Origin: UTCHB3 sp964431385
Lineage (GTDB): Bacteria > Bacteroidota > Ignavibacteria > Ignavibacteriales > Ignavibacteriaceae
DNA length: 64,000 bases
Reading direction: 5' to 3'
NCBI GenBank assembly: GCA_964431385.1
Contig: CAYSJM010000005.1
Location: 44,834 to 108,833 of the forward strand
How positions within the stretch are numbered: the first letter of the stretch is position 1; each line of letters starts with the position of its first letter. The notes under the pieces were generated by a model, which saw nothing but the letters and a program-made list of their open reading frames with translations, searched no databases and was not told where the DNA came from. Positions 25,279 to 33,749 of this stretch are shown piece after piece. The position numbers and the translations under genes were made by a program.

Positions 25279-26874
25279 CTATCCTAAAGCGTAGAGATAA
25301 CCGTCTCTGCTTGAGCAGTAAACAGTATCATTCCACACTACCGGTGTAGCTTCAAATGAAGTATCAGAATGAAATGTTTCAAGTTTCTTTAACTTGACTC
25401 CATATTCAACACCCGCTGCATTCTTCGCTGTCTCTCCATCCCCTTTTTTCCCTTTGACAAATTCCATCTGTACGAGATGTAATCCATTATAGGTTGGGGC
25501 AACAATCTTGTTTCCACTGGTAATTATTGGTGAACCAATCGATGGACCAACATAAATCTTCGCCAACAGTTTTGGAACAGCACATTTCTTCTTGTTAAGA
25601 GTATCGAGAGTTGTATCCCCGGAGAGTTCGTGCTGACTTCCAACATACAGATTGCCGTCGATTGCAAGAGTTATCCAAATTGCAGGATATTCGTTGTTTG
25701 GGTTGTATTCATCGTTAATTGCTGCGGTTCCGATAATTCCACCCTGCCATTCAGCAACAGTTGTGTTTTTTGTCGGGAAAAACCATTCTACAGAATCCTC
25801 AGCAGGCTTGGAAGGATCAAGCTTAAGCACTCCGCCCTTTCCCGGAATATATTGTTTTTCGATGGTGGCAATAATTTTATTATCCTTCGTCACCACGGTT
25901 GAACCATCGATATCTGATCCTGTATAATAATCGTAATCTATAGCCATTTTTTTGATGTCGATTCCATATATGTGACCGGCACCCGAAGCTATAAAAAGTC
26001 TGTCTCCCATTCTTGCAGGACTCGCTTCAACCACAATATTATTACCGTGCTTGGCTGCATCAGAATCTTCAAAAAGTTTTACTTTACCGAGCACTTTGGG
26101 CTGGTTGATTCCATCCAGCATGGCTGCATCACTTATTTTACTGCTTAGGAAGAACCCAAACCCACTCTCCACTGCATTAAATAACATACCATCGCCAAGA
26201 TATAGAGGTGAGCTGTCGTTATCACGGCTGTAACAGACACTTTTTGGGACATTAAATTTCCATATTTCCTTGCCGGTTCTGTATGAAATAGCTCTGAAAC
26301 TTGGAATGACCTTACTTCCCTGGACTGAATTGCCATTACCCAGACGGCTTCCCTGGAGAAGTACTATACGATTAGGTTCGGCTGCTGTTGTATCGATGTA
26401 AACGGAGCCTGCCCCCTTCATAATATCATTATTCTTATATTTCCACACTTCCTTCAAACCGTCGGCTTCGAACTTCCTTAAGTACTGGTCATAACCACCA
26501 AGCACCAACATCAGTTTTCCTGCCTCCATATAAACTGTTGGGGCACCTGTCCAACCGGCACCACAAAAAGATTTGCGTCTGCTGCCCACAACGGACTCAG
26601 AACATCCAAGCCTGAACTTTGACTTTATTTTAAGCTTATTCACATCACCTTTTCCATAAAACCGTCTGCACTCATTACCGAGGAAAGTTGACATTAACAC
26701 TTCCGTATCGCCGTCAACCCACGGGTTGGGTGGAAGTGCCGGTTTCTCATCTACTGCTCCGGGTATTTGCCCGTTTCCCTTGCTGCATCCAAGAATTGAT
26801 ATGCTACCCGCTCCTGTAGCGGTAACAGCAGTGATAATGCCAAGGGCTCTTAAAAAGTCTCTTCGTGTAGTCAT
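25279..26874 (-). CDS. Tat-exported PQQ-type beta-propeller lipoprotein
   Basis: A 531-residue protein that begins TTRRDFLRALG, a twin-arginine signal, and continues to SILGC with a lipid Cys at residue 30, so it appears to be a Tat-exported lipoprotein. The body shows repeated WD/PQQ-like strands (LKEVWKYKNNDIMKG, RTGKEIWKFNVPKS, GHIYGIDIKKM, SSRDGYLYALG) predicted to form a beta-propeller resembling BamB or quinoprotein dehydrogenases. I see no clear PQQ active site, so catalysis is not claimed. Tat export suggests folding or cofactor insertion in the cytoplasm. It lies 53 bases after the SSS symporter gene and may be the last gene of the riboswitch-controlled thiamine operon. Confidence 0.8.
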   Translation of the reverse strand: MTTRRDFLRALGIITAVTATGAGSISILGCSKGNGQIPGAVDEKPALPPNPWVDGDTEVLMSTFLGNECRRFYGKGDVNKLKIKSKFRLGCSESVVGSRRKSFCGAGWTGAPTVYMEAGKLMLVLGGYDQYLRKFEADGLKEVWKYKNNDIMKGAGSVYIDTTAAEPNRIVLLQGSRLGNGNSVQGSKVIPSFRAISYRTGKEIWKFNVPKSVCYSRDNDSSPLYLGDGMLFNAVESGFGFFLSSKISDAAMLDGINQPKVLGKVKLFEDSDAAKHGNNIVVEASPARMGDRLFIASGAGHIYGIDIKKMAIDYDYYTGSDIDGSTVVTKDNKIIATIEKQYIPGKGGVLKLDPSKPAEDSVEWFFPTKNTTVAEWQGGIIGTAAINDEYNPNNEYPAIWITLAIDGNLYVGSQHELSGDTTLDTLNKKKCAVPKLLAKIYVGPSIGSPIITSGNKIVAPTYNGLHLVQMEFVKGKKGDGETAKNAAGVEYGVKLKKLETFHSDTSFEATPVVWNDTVYCSSRDGYLYALG

Positions 26875-26927
26875 TTTGCAATATTATTTGTTGAAATCAA
26901 AAATGGAATTTACGAAAGATCGATGAG

Positions 26928-28298
26928 TTAAATGTGGTTTTTAATCCTGCCAATCAAATAAATTATACCTCCTGTTAGCAGACCAATTATCATTGGCTCA
27001 ATTTGTGTTATAAATGAATCTGATGGCAATCCCTTCCTTATTATTATCCAGATTAATGCGGATATCGGAATAAAGATCAACTGAAGCATGGCAAATCCGT
27101 CCGCCAGTTTTAATTTTTTAAAGTATGCTCCTGTGATAAGAAAAATCAATGCGGGCACAAACAACGAGCCAATATAATACCAGATATCGACAATGGAACG
27201 AAGAGCAATCGAAAGAATAATTGCGATCAGGGTTGACAACACCATTCCAATGGCAGTATATCGTTTAAGATGGAATTTCTCAACCGGTACAAGTTCCTTA
27301 ACAATATCATTCGAGAAAGTAACCCCACTAAGAAAAATGAAGCAGTTCAGCGTGGTATAGACTGTTGCAAAGAGTGATGCAAGAAAAAGTCCTTTGATTC
27401 CAACAGGCAAATAGTTGGCTGCAAGTTCCGGAAAAGCCGAAACGGGATTCTGGAGGTCAGGTAATAATGCCCGTGCAAAAAGCCCTGTAGCATTTGTGAA
27501 AAAATCGAACAACGCCCAAAGCACAATAGAGATTAAAATCCCCTTTTTTGCAATTTGAGCGGTTTTAGCCGCATAAACCCTCTGATGAAAACCCGGGTCG
27601 GCTATAGTCCAAGCCGCTACCAGATACCAGACCAGCAGATAAAAGAAGCTGCTGCCACCCGTAAGTGAAAGGTGCTCCTGCGGTAGATTCTGCTCAAGAA
27701 ATGGCATTCCACCAAAAGTTGTGAACAAGTAGATTCCTGCTGCTATAAAACCCGCAAACATGAAGAAAAATAGAAATACATCAACCTTGATGTTCGATCT
27801 GAATCCACCAATCGAGAGATAAATGATTAAAGGAATTGGAATAACAAAGAGCATCAGATCAACGGGCACATCAAATATTGTTGCAATAATTTGTGCCGCT
27901 GTTATCAGGTAAGGTGCCGGTGATGTGATAGTAAAAATTAAAATAGAAGCTACTATCGCGACTTTGTTATTGTATTCAATACGGAGTTTTGCGGGAATAG
28001 AGAGAAGCCCTGTAGCTCTTACTTTTCCCGCAAAAACAAAAGCAAAGATGAATGCAAAAATGTAGTACGGCAATCCTTGTGTAAACCATGAGGAAATGCC
28101 GTACCTGTATGAATATTCACCTATCCCAAGAATGCCGCCATACCATGTGCTTACATTTACTGCAACAAATGTAAAAAGGCCCATGCTACGGTCACTAACA
28201 ATATACGAATCAGCTTCACCCGAAGACTTCCTCGAAGTGTAGAATCCGGTACCAATGGTTACTAAAAGTACAAACGATATTATGACTGCATCAAGCAT
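26928..28298 (-). CDS. Sodium:solute symporter (SSS family), candidate thiamine transporter
   Basis: A 456-residue polytopic protein with about 12-13 membrane helices. SSS features include an N-terminal YTSRKSSGEADSYIVSDRSMG followed by NVSTWYGGILGIGEYSYRYG (the conserved G-rich helix 1 region), AAWTIADPGFHQRVYAAKT and LFATVYTTLNCFIFLSGVTFSNDIV (SSS signature region). Family members import sugars, vitamins (for example pantothenate and multivitamin), proline or other solutes with sodium. The ATG overlaps the end of the thiamine pyrophosphokinase gene by 8 bases, downstream of a TPP riboswitch and a TonB-dependent receptor. The context makes thiamine or a precursor the best guess for substrate; that is inference. 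Confidence 0.88.
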   Translation of the reverse strand: MLDAVIISFVLLVTIGTGFYTSRKSSGEADSYIVSDRSMGLFTFVAVNVSTWYGGILGIGEYSYRYGISSWFTQGLPYYIFAFIFAFVFAGKVRATGLLSIPAKLRIEYNNKVAIVASILIFTITSPAPYLITAAQIIATIFDVPVDLMLFVIPIPLIIYLSIGGFRSNIKVDVFLFFFMFAGFIAAGIYLFTTFGGMPFLEQNLPQEHLSLTGGSSFFYLLVWYLVAAWTIADPGFHQRVYAAKTAQIAKKGILISIVLWALFDFFTNATGLFARALLPDLQNPVSAFPELAANYLPVGIKGLFLASLFATVYTTLNCFIFLSGVTFSNDIVKELVPVEKFHLKRYTAIGMVLSTLIAIILSIALRSIVDIWYYIGSLFVPALIFLITGAYFKKLKLADGFAMLQLIFIPISALIWIIIRKGLPSDSFITQIEPMIIGLLTGGIIYLIGRIKNHI

Positions 28299-28962
28299 AT
28301 CCGTAAAAGTAGCCTGCCATTATCGCTTTTCTCGCGTCCCTTATTAGAAGTGCAGTCCCTCCCTCGGCTGTAACCTCAAATTTTTCTTTTAATACTTCAT
28401 TGCTGGTTCCGTCCCTGACACCAAAGGGCAACACTTCGCCGTCCAACGGATATTTTAAACCTTTAGTTGTAATTCGGGTATTTGAATCGATACCATAGAT
28501 AGATACAGTTTCTCTCCAGAAACCTTCGACTTTTAGTGTACCGGTAAATACTTCAAGAAGTGATTTCTCGCTGTAAATGAGAATCCTGATTTTGTCACCA
28601 TATTTTAGAGCGAGTCCGATGTTGTTAAGCGTATGATCTAATCTGTCCCCGGTAACTCCAAGCAGAGTACACTGAGTGAACCCTTTTTCGATGGCGAACT
28701 TCAGACATTTTTCGACATCTGTATCGTCCTGCCCTTCCATCTTAATTATCGGAATTCTGTTTTTATAATGCTCAAGAGTTGATCCATATACTGAATCAAG
28801 ATCACCGATTATATACTCCGGTATTCCACCTATTTGATAGGCAACATTTGCCCCGCCATCAGCACAAATAAGAATCGGGAATCCATTGTCAAGGAAGAAA
28901 CTGAGATCACCTCTTGTAGGTGGTCTTCCATTTGCAAGAATTACACATCCTTTTGTCATCAT
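28291..28962 (-). CDS. thiN: Thiamine pyrophosphokinase
   Basis: Converts thiamine and ATP to thiamine diphosphate. From the ATG at 28962 the protein is 223 residues, typical for this family. It has ILANGRPPTRGD, ILICADGGAN, EYIIGDLDSV, KMEGQDDTDVEKCLKFA and LLGVTGDRLDHTLNN, which make up the substrate and Mg-ATP sites, then a C-terminal beta-sandwich domain with LKYPLDGEVLPFGVRDGTSNE. A longer frame to 29022 overlaps the receptor gene and has no homology. The ATG overlaps the receptor stop by four bases (ATGA), and the gene end overlaps the symporter start, so the three are translationally coupled. Confidence 0.94.
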   Translation of the reverse strand: MMTKGCVILANGRPPTRGDLSFFLDNGFPILICADGGANVAYQIGGIPEYIIGDLDSVYGSTLEHYKNRIPIIKMEGQDDTDVEKCLKFAIEKGFTQCTLLGVTGDRLDHTLNNIGLALKYGDKIRILIYSEKSLLEVFTGTLKVEGFWRETVSIYGIDSNTRITTKGLKYPLDGEVLPFGVRDGTSNEVLKEKFEVTAEGGTALLIRDARKAIMAGYFYGYA

Positions 28963-31352
28963 AACTCCATCTTTAAAGTTGACATAAAGTTTCTGCCCGC
29001 TGCGGGGAAGAAGTTGTCCCATCCAAACCCGTTCATCAGATATTTTTTATCAAGAAGGTTATTAATTTCGACCACAAATTTCAATTTTGCACCATAAACC
29101 TGATAATTTATCCCTGCACTGAGATTAACAACCGCAAACGGATCAACGGTCACTTCTTCCACTTTAATACCGTCAGGACCGGTTGAATTGTCAGTATATT
29201 GAGTGCCGGTAAAATTAAAAGAGACTGATGTGTAGAAGAGAGGTCCACCATAAGTCAGTCCGCCATTAAGAATTACTTCAGGGGCATTTGCAATATAATT
29301 ATTGTTCCTTGAGACAGGATTTCCCGATCCATCATATTCAGTAAAATCGATGAATCTGTTTCTGCTAATATTTCCGTTGAAGTTTAGCACCAGCCCAAGA
29401 GGGAGTTGTGCAAATCCTTCAAATTCAAGACCATAATGTACAGTTTTTGCAGCATTTCCCACCCTTGGTTGTCCAAAAACATCGAGACCACCTGAAGGAA
29501 CTATCTCATTTTCAAAATTCATGTAATAAAGATTTATTGATCCATTAAATCCGGCGAAAGCGAATCTTGATCCAAGTTCAACATTCAAGAGGGATTCAGG
29601 TTTTACAAGCGGCGATTTATAATCATACGATCCATCTGCATTTTTCTCAAACTGGGGTACTACACCCCAGCTCGCTGATTCAGCCTCATAAAGGTTTTTT
29701 AGAGGTGGTTCTCTTCTTGTAAGTGAGATTGAAGAATAAAAGGAAACTTTATCATTAACAGAATAACTGATACCGATTTGAGGGTTCAGAAAGAAATATG
29801 GTGTGCTAAACTCATTTCCGGCAAATTTCTCATCATAGAGTTTGTATTGCTGAAAAATTGCTTGAACTCGTGCAATAAGATCAAATTTTTCAGAAACTTT
29901 TGTTTGGAGTCCTGCATAGAGCGAATAAATGTCTTTTCCGGCTTTGTATTCGTAGAACCTTTTATTTCCCCTTTCTCCTGTAACATCGGAAGGTAATCCG
30001 GTTCCTGATTCAATTCTTCCCCAGTGAAGTGAACGATGAATTCTCGCCTCACCACCTGCGATAAGTTTACCACTCGGGAATTTGTATTCGATGGAAGGCA
30101 ACCATCCAAATTGATCATTGTCCACAAAAGCACGCATCATTACATCGTTTGGTATAGTAATTGAGGGATCTAATCTAAAGTAATCACTCGATCCGTAATT
30201 GGCATTAAAATCGAAGAATCCATCTCCGGACAAGAAAAAGAGAGTATTCTTTAACCAAAGATTGGAGCCAAGCTTAATATCATGTACAAGAGAGACTTGC
30301 GGCTGATTAAGCACTTCCCTGTCGCGTGAGGTAGCACCATAATTATATTTTCGTGTGGTTTCATCGCTATTAGCAGATTTACTAATCCCATAAAACGCCA
30401 GTCCATCCTCTTGAGGACCACCATAAGCATTTATTGATATAGTCTGAACATCGTCAAAATACGATGCACTCACAAAATATCGCCAAAATTCAGACCATGA
30501 CCAATCGCGGTAACCGTCGCTTGTCACTCTGCTCCCCCTCACCCGAATCATAAATCTGTCGCCGATTATTCCACTATTGGCATTAATCGCATATTTTTTT
30601 GTATTAAAACTCCCTATACCAGCCTCAAATGAAACACCAGGATTAACCATCGGTTTATTGGTTACAAGATTAATCGATGCACCTATTGCAGGTGGACCAT
30701 AAAAAGAAACCGATGACCCTCTCTGAACCTGCAGATCTTCGAGAGAATTTGCGAGATCATAGATATTGATCCAATAAACTGAATGATCCTCGGGATCGTT
30801 TTGCGGAACGCCATTAATGAGAACAGAAATTCTTCGCTGGTCAAAGCCGCGAATTCTCACATAACCATAGCCGATTCCTGTTCCTGATTCTGAATAGTAG
30901 GAAGTTGATGGAAGTGTGTTTAGAATCGAGGGGATATCACGAGTAACCGTGAGTCTCTCGATATCCAATTTGGATAAATTTGAAAAAGAAATACTGCTAC
31001 CCTTCTCGCCTGCTCTTGTTCCGTTAACAATGATCTCCGGAATCTCTAAAAGATCCTTTTTCATTCCGATTGTAACCAGAATATTATCATCCGTTACGGA
31101 TAAAATTCTTCGTTCCGTTTTGTAACCAACAAAAGAGCATAACACTCTCCATTCACCGGGAGGAATCGCTTTTAATGAAAATTTTCCCTCTTTGTTTGTA
31201 ACTCCAGAAAACGGCAATTCTTCAAATTTAATTACGGCACCTTGCAAACTCTGACCGGTTTCCTGATCAAGAACCGATATTTCAAGGTTTGTACCAACTT
31301 GAGCAAATCCAATAATATTAATGAACAAGAAAAAGAAAATTACTTTATACAT
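28959..31352 (-). CDS. TonB-dependent receptor under TPP riboswitch control
   Basis: A 797-residue outer-membrane receptor: signal peptide, CarboxypepD_reg-like domain at about 20-105 (EISVLDQETGQSLQGAVIKF ... SFVGYKTERR), plug at about 115-235 with IPSILNTLPSTSYYSESGTG, VRIRGFDQRRISVLINGVP and INLVTNKP, then a beta-barrel whose final residues are MSTLKMEL. The leader carries a TPP aptamer and terminator, so expression falls when thiamine diphosphate is plentiful. The likely ligand is thiamine, a phosphate ester or a precursor, by analogy with the riboswitch-linked thiamine receptors known from Bacteroidota. The stop overlaps the thiN start. Confidence 0.93.
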   Translation of the reverse strand: MYKVIFFFLFINIIGFAQVGTNLEISVLDQETGQSLQGAVIKFEELPFSGVTNKEGKFSLKAIPPGEWRVLCSFVGYKTERRILSVTDDNILVTIGMKKDLLEIPEIIVNGTRAGEKGSSISFSNLSKLDIERLTVTRDIPSILNTLPSTSYYSESGTGIGYGYVRIRGFDQRRISVLINGVPQNDPEDHSVYWINIYDLANSLEDLQVQRGSSVSFYGPPAIGASINLVTNKPMVNPGVSFEAGIGSFNTKKYAINANSGIIGDRFMIRVRGSRVTSDGYRDWSWSEFWRYFVSASYFDDVQTISINAYGGPQEDGLAFYGISKSANSDETTRKYNYGATSRDREVLNQPQVSLVHDIKLGSNLWLKNTLFFLSGDGFFDFNANYGSSDYFRLDPSITIPNDVMMRAFVDNDQFGWLPSIEYKFPSGKLIAGGEARIHRSLHWGRIESGTGLPSDVTGERGNKRFYEYKAGKDIYSLYAGLQTKVSEKFDLIARVQAIFQQYKLYDEKFAGNEFSTPYFFLNPQIGISYSVNDKVSFYSSISLTRREPPLKNLYEAESASWGVVPQFEKNADGSYDYKSPLVKPESLLNVELGSRFAFAGFNGSINLYYMNFENEIVPSGGLDVFGQPRVGNAAKTVHYGLEFEGFAQLPLGLVLNFNGNISRNRFIDFTEYDGSGNPVSRNNNYIANAPEVILNGGLTYGGPLFYTSVSFNFTGTQYTDNSTGPDGIKVEEVTVDPFAVVNLSAGINYQVYGAKLKFVVEINNLLDKKYLMNGFGWDNFFPAAGRNFMSTLKMEL

Positions 31353-31371
31353 ATTTAATCCTGTTTAAAAT

Positions 31372-31408
31372 GAAAAAACCGTTTTTCAGAGGGGTAACTG
31401 AAAAACGG
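31372..31408 (-). terminator. Riboswitch-coupled rho-independent terminator
   Basis: An 11-bp perfect stem CCGTTTTTCAG / CTGAAAAACGG (31398-31408 with 31379-31389), loop TTACCCCT, followed on the minus strand by TTTTTT. It lies five bases after the TPP aptamer and 20 bases before the receptor ATG, the position expected for a transcription-attenuation riboswitch. Confidence 0.9.
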
Positions 31409-31413
31409 CTTTT

Positions 31414-31496
31414 AAATTGTTCCCTACGCCGGAATTACCCGGATCAGGTTCAAGGGTTTGATCTCAGCCCTTTAAGGGCACCCCTACGATCAACTT
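31414..31496 (-). ncRNA. TPP riboswitch (THI element) aptamer
   Basis: On the minus strand the conserved THI-box pieces occur in order: GTAGGGGTGCCC, GGGCTGAGA, ACCCTTGAACCTGATC, CGGGTAATTCCGGCG and TAGGGAA. The outer stem P1 pairs AAGTTG (31496-31491) with CAATTT (31419-31414). The pyrimidine-sensor CTGAGA and the GAACCTGATC bulge are intact, so it should bind thiamine diphosphate. It precedes the TonB-dependent receptor, thiN and SSS symporter genes. Confidence 0.96.
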
Positions 31497-31508
31497 GCGT
31501 TGACAAAC

Positions 31509-31514
31509 ATTATA
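31509..31514 (-). promoter_or_regulatory. Putative -10 element of the TPP-riboswitch transcript
   Basis: TATAAT on the minus strand, about 12 bases before the aptamer P1 stem. A transcript starting near 31502 would carry the complete aptamer. No convincing -35 box is seen at the standard spacing, and this segment lies only 17 bases past the mltD stop, so the upstream half of the promoter would be inside mltD. Confidence 0.35.
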
Positions 31515-31530
31515 TTCAGAACAATAACAA

Positions 31531-33693
31531 CTATTTCTTTTTAGTAGTCGTGGTTTTTTTGCCGGTTTTAGGTGTGACAGTAGCATTTTTGTTGCTTTTG
31601 CCAGTCGAACCGGTTTTTACCGTGGCTTTTTTGGTTGTATTAGTTGTTTTAGGAGTTACAGTCTTTTTGGAGTTATTGTTGTACTTGTTACCATAACTGA
31701 CACCTGTTTTTGATTTTGTGGTGTTGTTATTGTTTTTGTAGGCTGTAGTGCTCTTTTTGTTGTAATTGTAGTTGTAACTGGTGTTAGTAGTTGTTTTAGT
31801 CTTAACATCAGTAACGGTCTTGTTGGAATAAATTTTAAGATTCTGACCGGCAAGAAGATTATCGGTGGTCAAGTTATTCCAGGTTTTGATATCGTCAACC
31901 GAAACACCATATTTTGATGCAATAGCAGTGATGTTATCATTGTTCTGCACTTTATAAGTGTTTAAGGTTGCGGTATTCTTGGAAGCATTGTCACCATAAG
32001 AAACTGAAGGTGTACCTGTATTTATTGTCAAAGATGTATTTGCATAAACCAGACCATTTTTGATTTTGGTACCATTCCAACTCTTGATATCTTCAACAGA
32101 AACTTTATACTTTTCAGCTATTTCGGCGAGGGTTTCACCATATTTTACTGTGTGGTAGTAAGTTTTTGATTCCGTTTTTGGAGTTGTTGTAGTAGTGGAT
32201 TTCTTTTTTGAAGTGTTGCCGGCGAGTGCAGAGTAGGTTTCGTATTTGGATGCAGGAACATTTACTACAAGTTCCTGTCCAATTTTGGCATTTTCAAAAG
32301 CAGAAATATTGTTCCACTTTCTTAATTCGGTTACAGTTACATTAAATTTGGAAGCAACCTGAACGAGACTTTCGTCATTTTTGATTGCATAACGAATTGT
32401 AGCTGTTGTTCCATCACCGCTTGCGAGCTGAGTATTAGGATTGTTGCTCTGCAGACCGGCTAAAACTGTGCTGCTTGATCCTTTTGGTACACGAAGAACA
32501 TATTCGCCGGATCCGGGAGTGTTATTCTGTAACAATTCAGGGTTGAGATCCTTCACATCAGAGAGAGAAACTCCGGCAAGGTTTGCAACATTAATCAACG
32601 GAGTGGCTTTAGCCACACTGATTGATTCATATTCAAATACAGTCTGATAGCTGATATCGGTCAATCCAAATTTTTCAGGATTCATTGCTACGAGGGTTGC
32701 AGCGATGTAAGCCGGAACATAGTTACGGGTTTCCTGAGGAAGTAACTGCTGAATTGCCCAAAAAGTATTCTCTGAACCTCTTTTGATGGCTCTGGAGATT
32801 CTTCCTTCACCTGCATTATAAGCTGCAAGTGCGAGATGCCAGTCACCGAGTGAGTTTTTTAGGTCACGGAGGTGTCTTGCCGCAGCTCTGGTAGCCTTAA
32901 CAGGGTCTTTTCTTTCGTCGATTGTATAATCAACTTTAAGATTGTACATCTGTCCGGTTCCCTTCATGAACTGCCATAAACCCATTGCACCTGCTATAGA
33001 GCGGGCGTTAGGATTAAGACCACTTTCGATGAGGGTAAGATATGCGAGTTCGAGGGGCACACCTTCTTCTTTTAATATAGGTATAATAACCGGGAAATAT
33101 TTTCCGGTTCTACCAACCCACTGCTTAAAGAAGTTTTTGCCTTTTCCCGTGTAAAAGGTGATCCATTTTTCAACCTGATCGTTGATAACCAATGGAATTT
33201 CGTTAGAAGAATAACCTGAGGTTGTGTTTACAACTGCCACCTCAACTTCTGAGACAGAGTGTAGAAGATGACCGGCTACAAGGTTTTTGTCACCATTTTT
33301 TAAGAGATCTTTGAACGCATCCACAGATACATCCTCGATCGTCTCATCAATATTGTTTACAAGCTCACTTGTTTCATCCATAATCAGAAGTTTCAACTCG
33401 GCATAACGCGGATTTGCGTCAATTCCGGGATAGTTGTCAAGATTGTTCATAATCTCGACAGCAGAGGTAAGACTGTTTATGGCCTCTTGAGTTGAGTTTT
33501 TTCTTGCTTTCTCGACAGATTGCTGATAATAACCATAAGCTCTGTCAAGTTCCTGCGGTACGATGTCTTGTGTGCTGATATTCTGTTGCGTTACAGGTGT
33601 GGTGACCTGCGTATTTGCGGTTTCGGTTCCAGGGATACAGCCTGTAAGTCCTAAAACTGAAACTGCAAATATCAGGAGTACTGCTCTACGCAT
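31531..33693 (-). CDS. mltD: MltD-like lytic transglycosylase with LysM repeats
   Basis: A 720-residue lipoprotein (LGLTGC signal) that cleaves peptidoglycan between MurNAc and GlcNAc. The SLT domain (about 190-330) includes LTLIESGLNPNARSIAGAMGLWQFM with the catalytic Glu, then DERKDPVKATRAAARHL and LALAAYNAGEGRI. Downstream are about four LysM-type cell-wall-binding repeats (for example YAIKNDESLVQVASKFNVTVTELRKWN and YHTVKYGETLAEIAEKYKVSVEDIKSWN). The C-terminal ~110 residues are low-complexity Lys/Thr/Asn-rich and end in GKKTTTTKKK; this basic tail may bind the wall or DNA-like polyanions, or be degenerate. The gene ends 35 bases before the TPP aptamer. Confidence 0.92.
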   Translation of the reverse strand: MRRAVLLIFAVSVLGLTGCIPGTETANTQVTTPVTQQNISTQDIVPQELDRAYGYYQQSVEKARKNSTQEAINSLTSAVEIMNNLDNYPGIDANPRYAELKLLIMDETSELVNNIDETIEDVSVDAFKDLLKNGDKNLVAGHLLHSVSEVEVAVVNTTSGYSSNEIPLVINDQVEKWITFYTGKGKNFFKQWVGRTGKYFPVIIPILKEEGVPLELAYLTLIESGLNPNARSIAGAMGLWQFMKGTGQMYNLKVDYTIDERKDPVKATRAAARHLRDLKNSLGDWHLALAAYNAGEGRISRAIKRGSENTFWAIQQLLPQETRNYVPAYIAATLVAMNPEKFGLTDISYQTVFEYESISVAKATPLINVANLAGVSLSDVKDLNPELLQNNTPGSGEYVLRVPKGSSSTVLAGLQSNNPNTQLASGDGTTATIRYAIKNDESLVQVASKFNVTVTELRKWNNISAFENAKIGQELVVNVPASKYETYSALAGNTSKKKSTTTTTPKTESKTYYHTVKYGETLAEIAEKYKVSVEDIKSWNGTKIKNGLVYANTSLTINTGTPSVSYGDNASKNTATLNTYKVQNNDNITAIASKYGVSVDDIKTWNNLTTDNLLAGQNLKIYSNKTVTDVKTKTTTNTSYNYNYNKKSTTAYKNNNNTTKSKTGVSYGNKYNNNSKKTVTPKTTNTTKKATVKTGSTGKSNKNATVTPKTGKKTTTTKKK

Positions 33694-33749
33694 TAGACCT
33701 CCATTTTTTGTTTGTTGAATAAATAAATTTTGCCTGATACTCTATTCTC

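Noticed and set aside
28963..29022. 20-codon N-terminal extension of thiN
   Set aside because: It overlaps the end of the receptor gene and has no homology; the ATG at 28962 gives the classical ATGA overlap.
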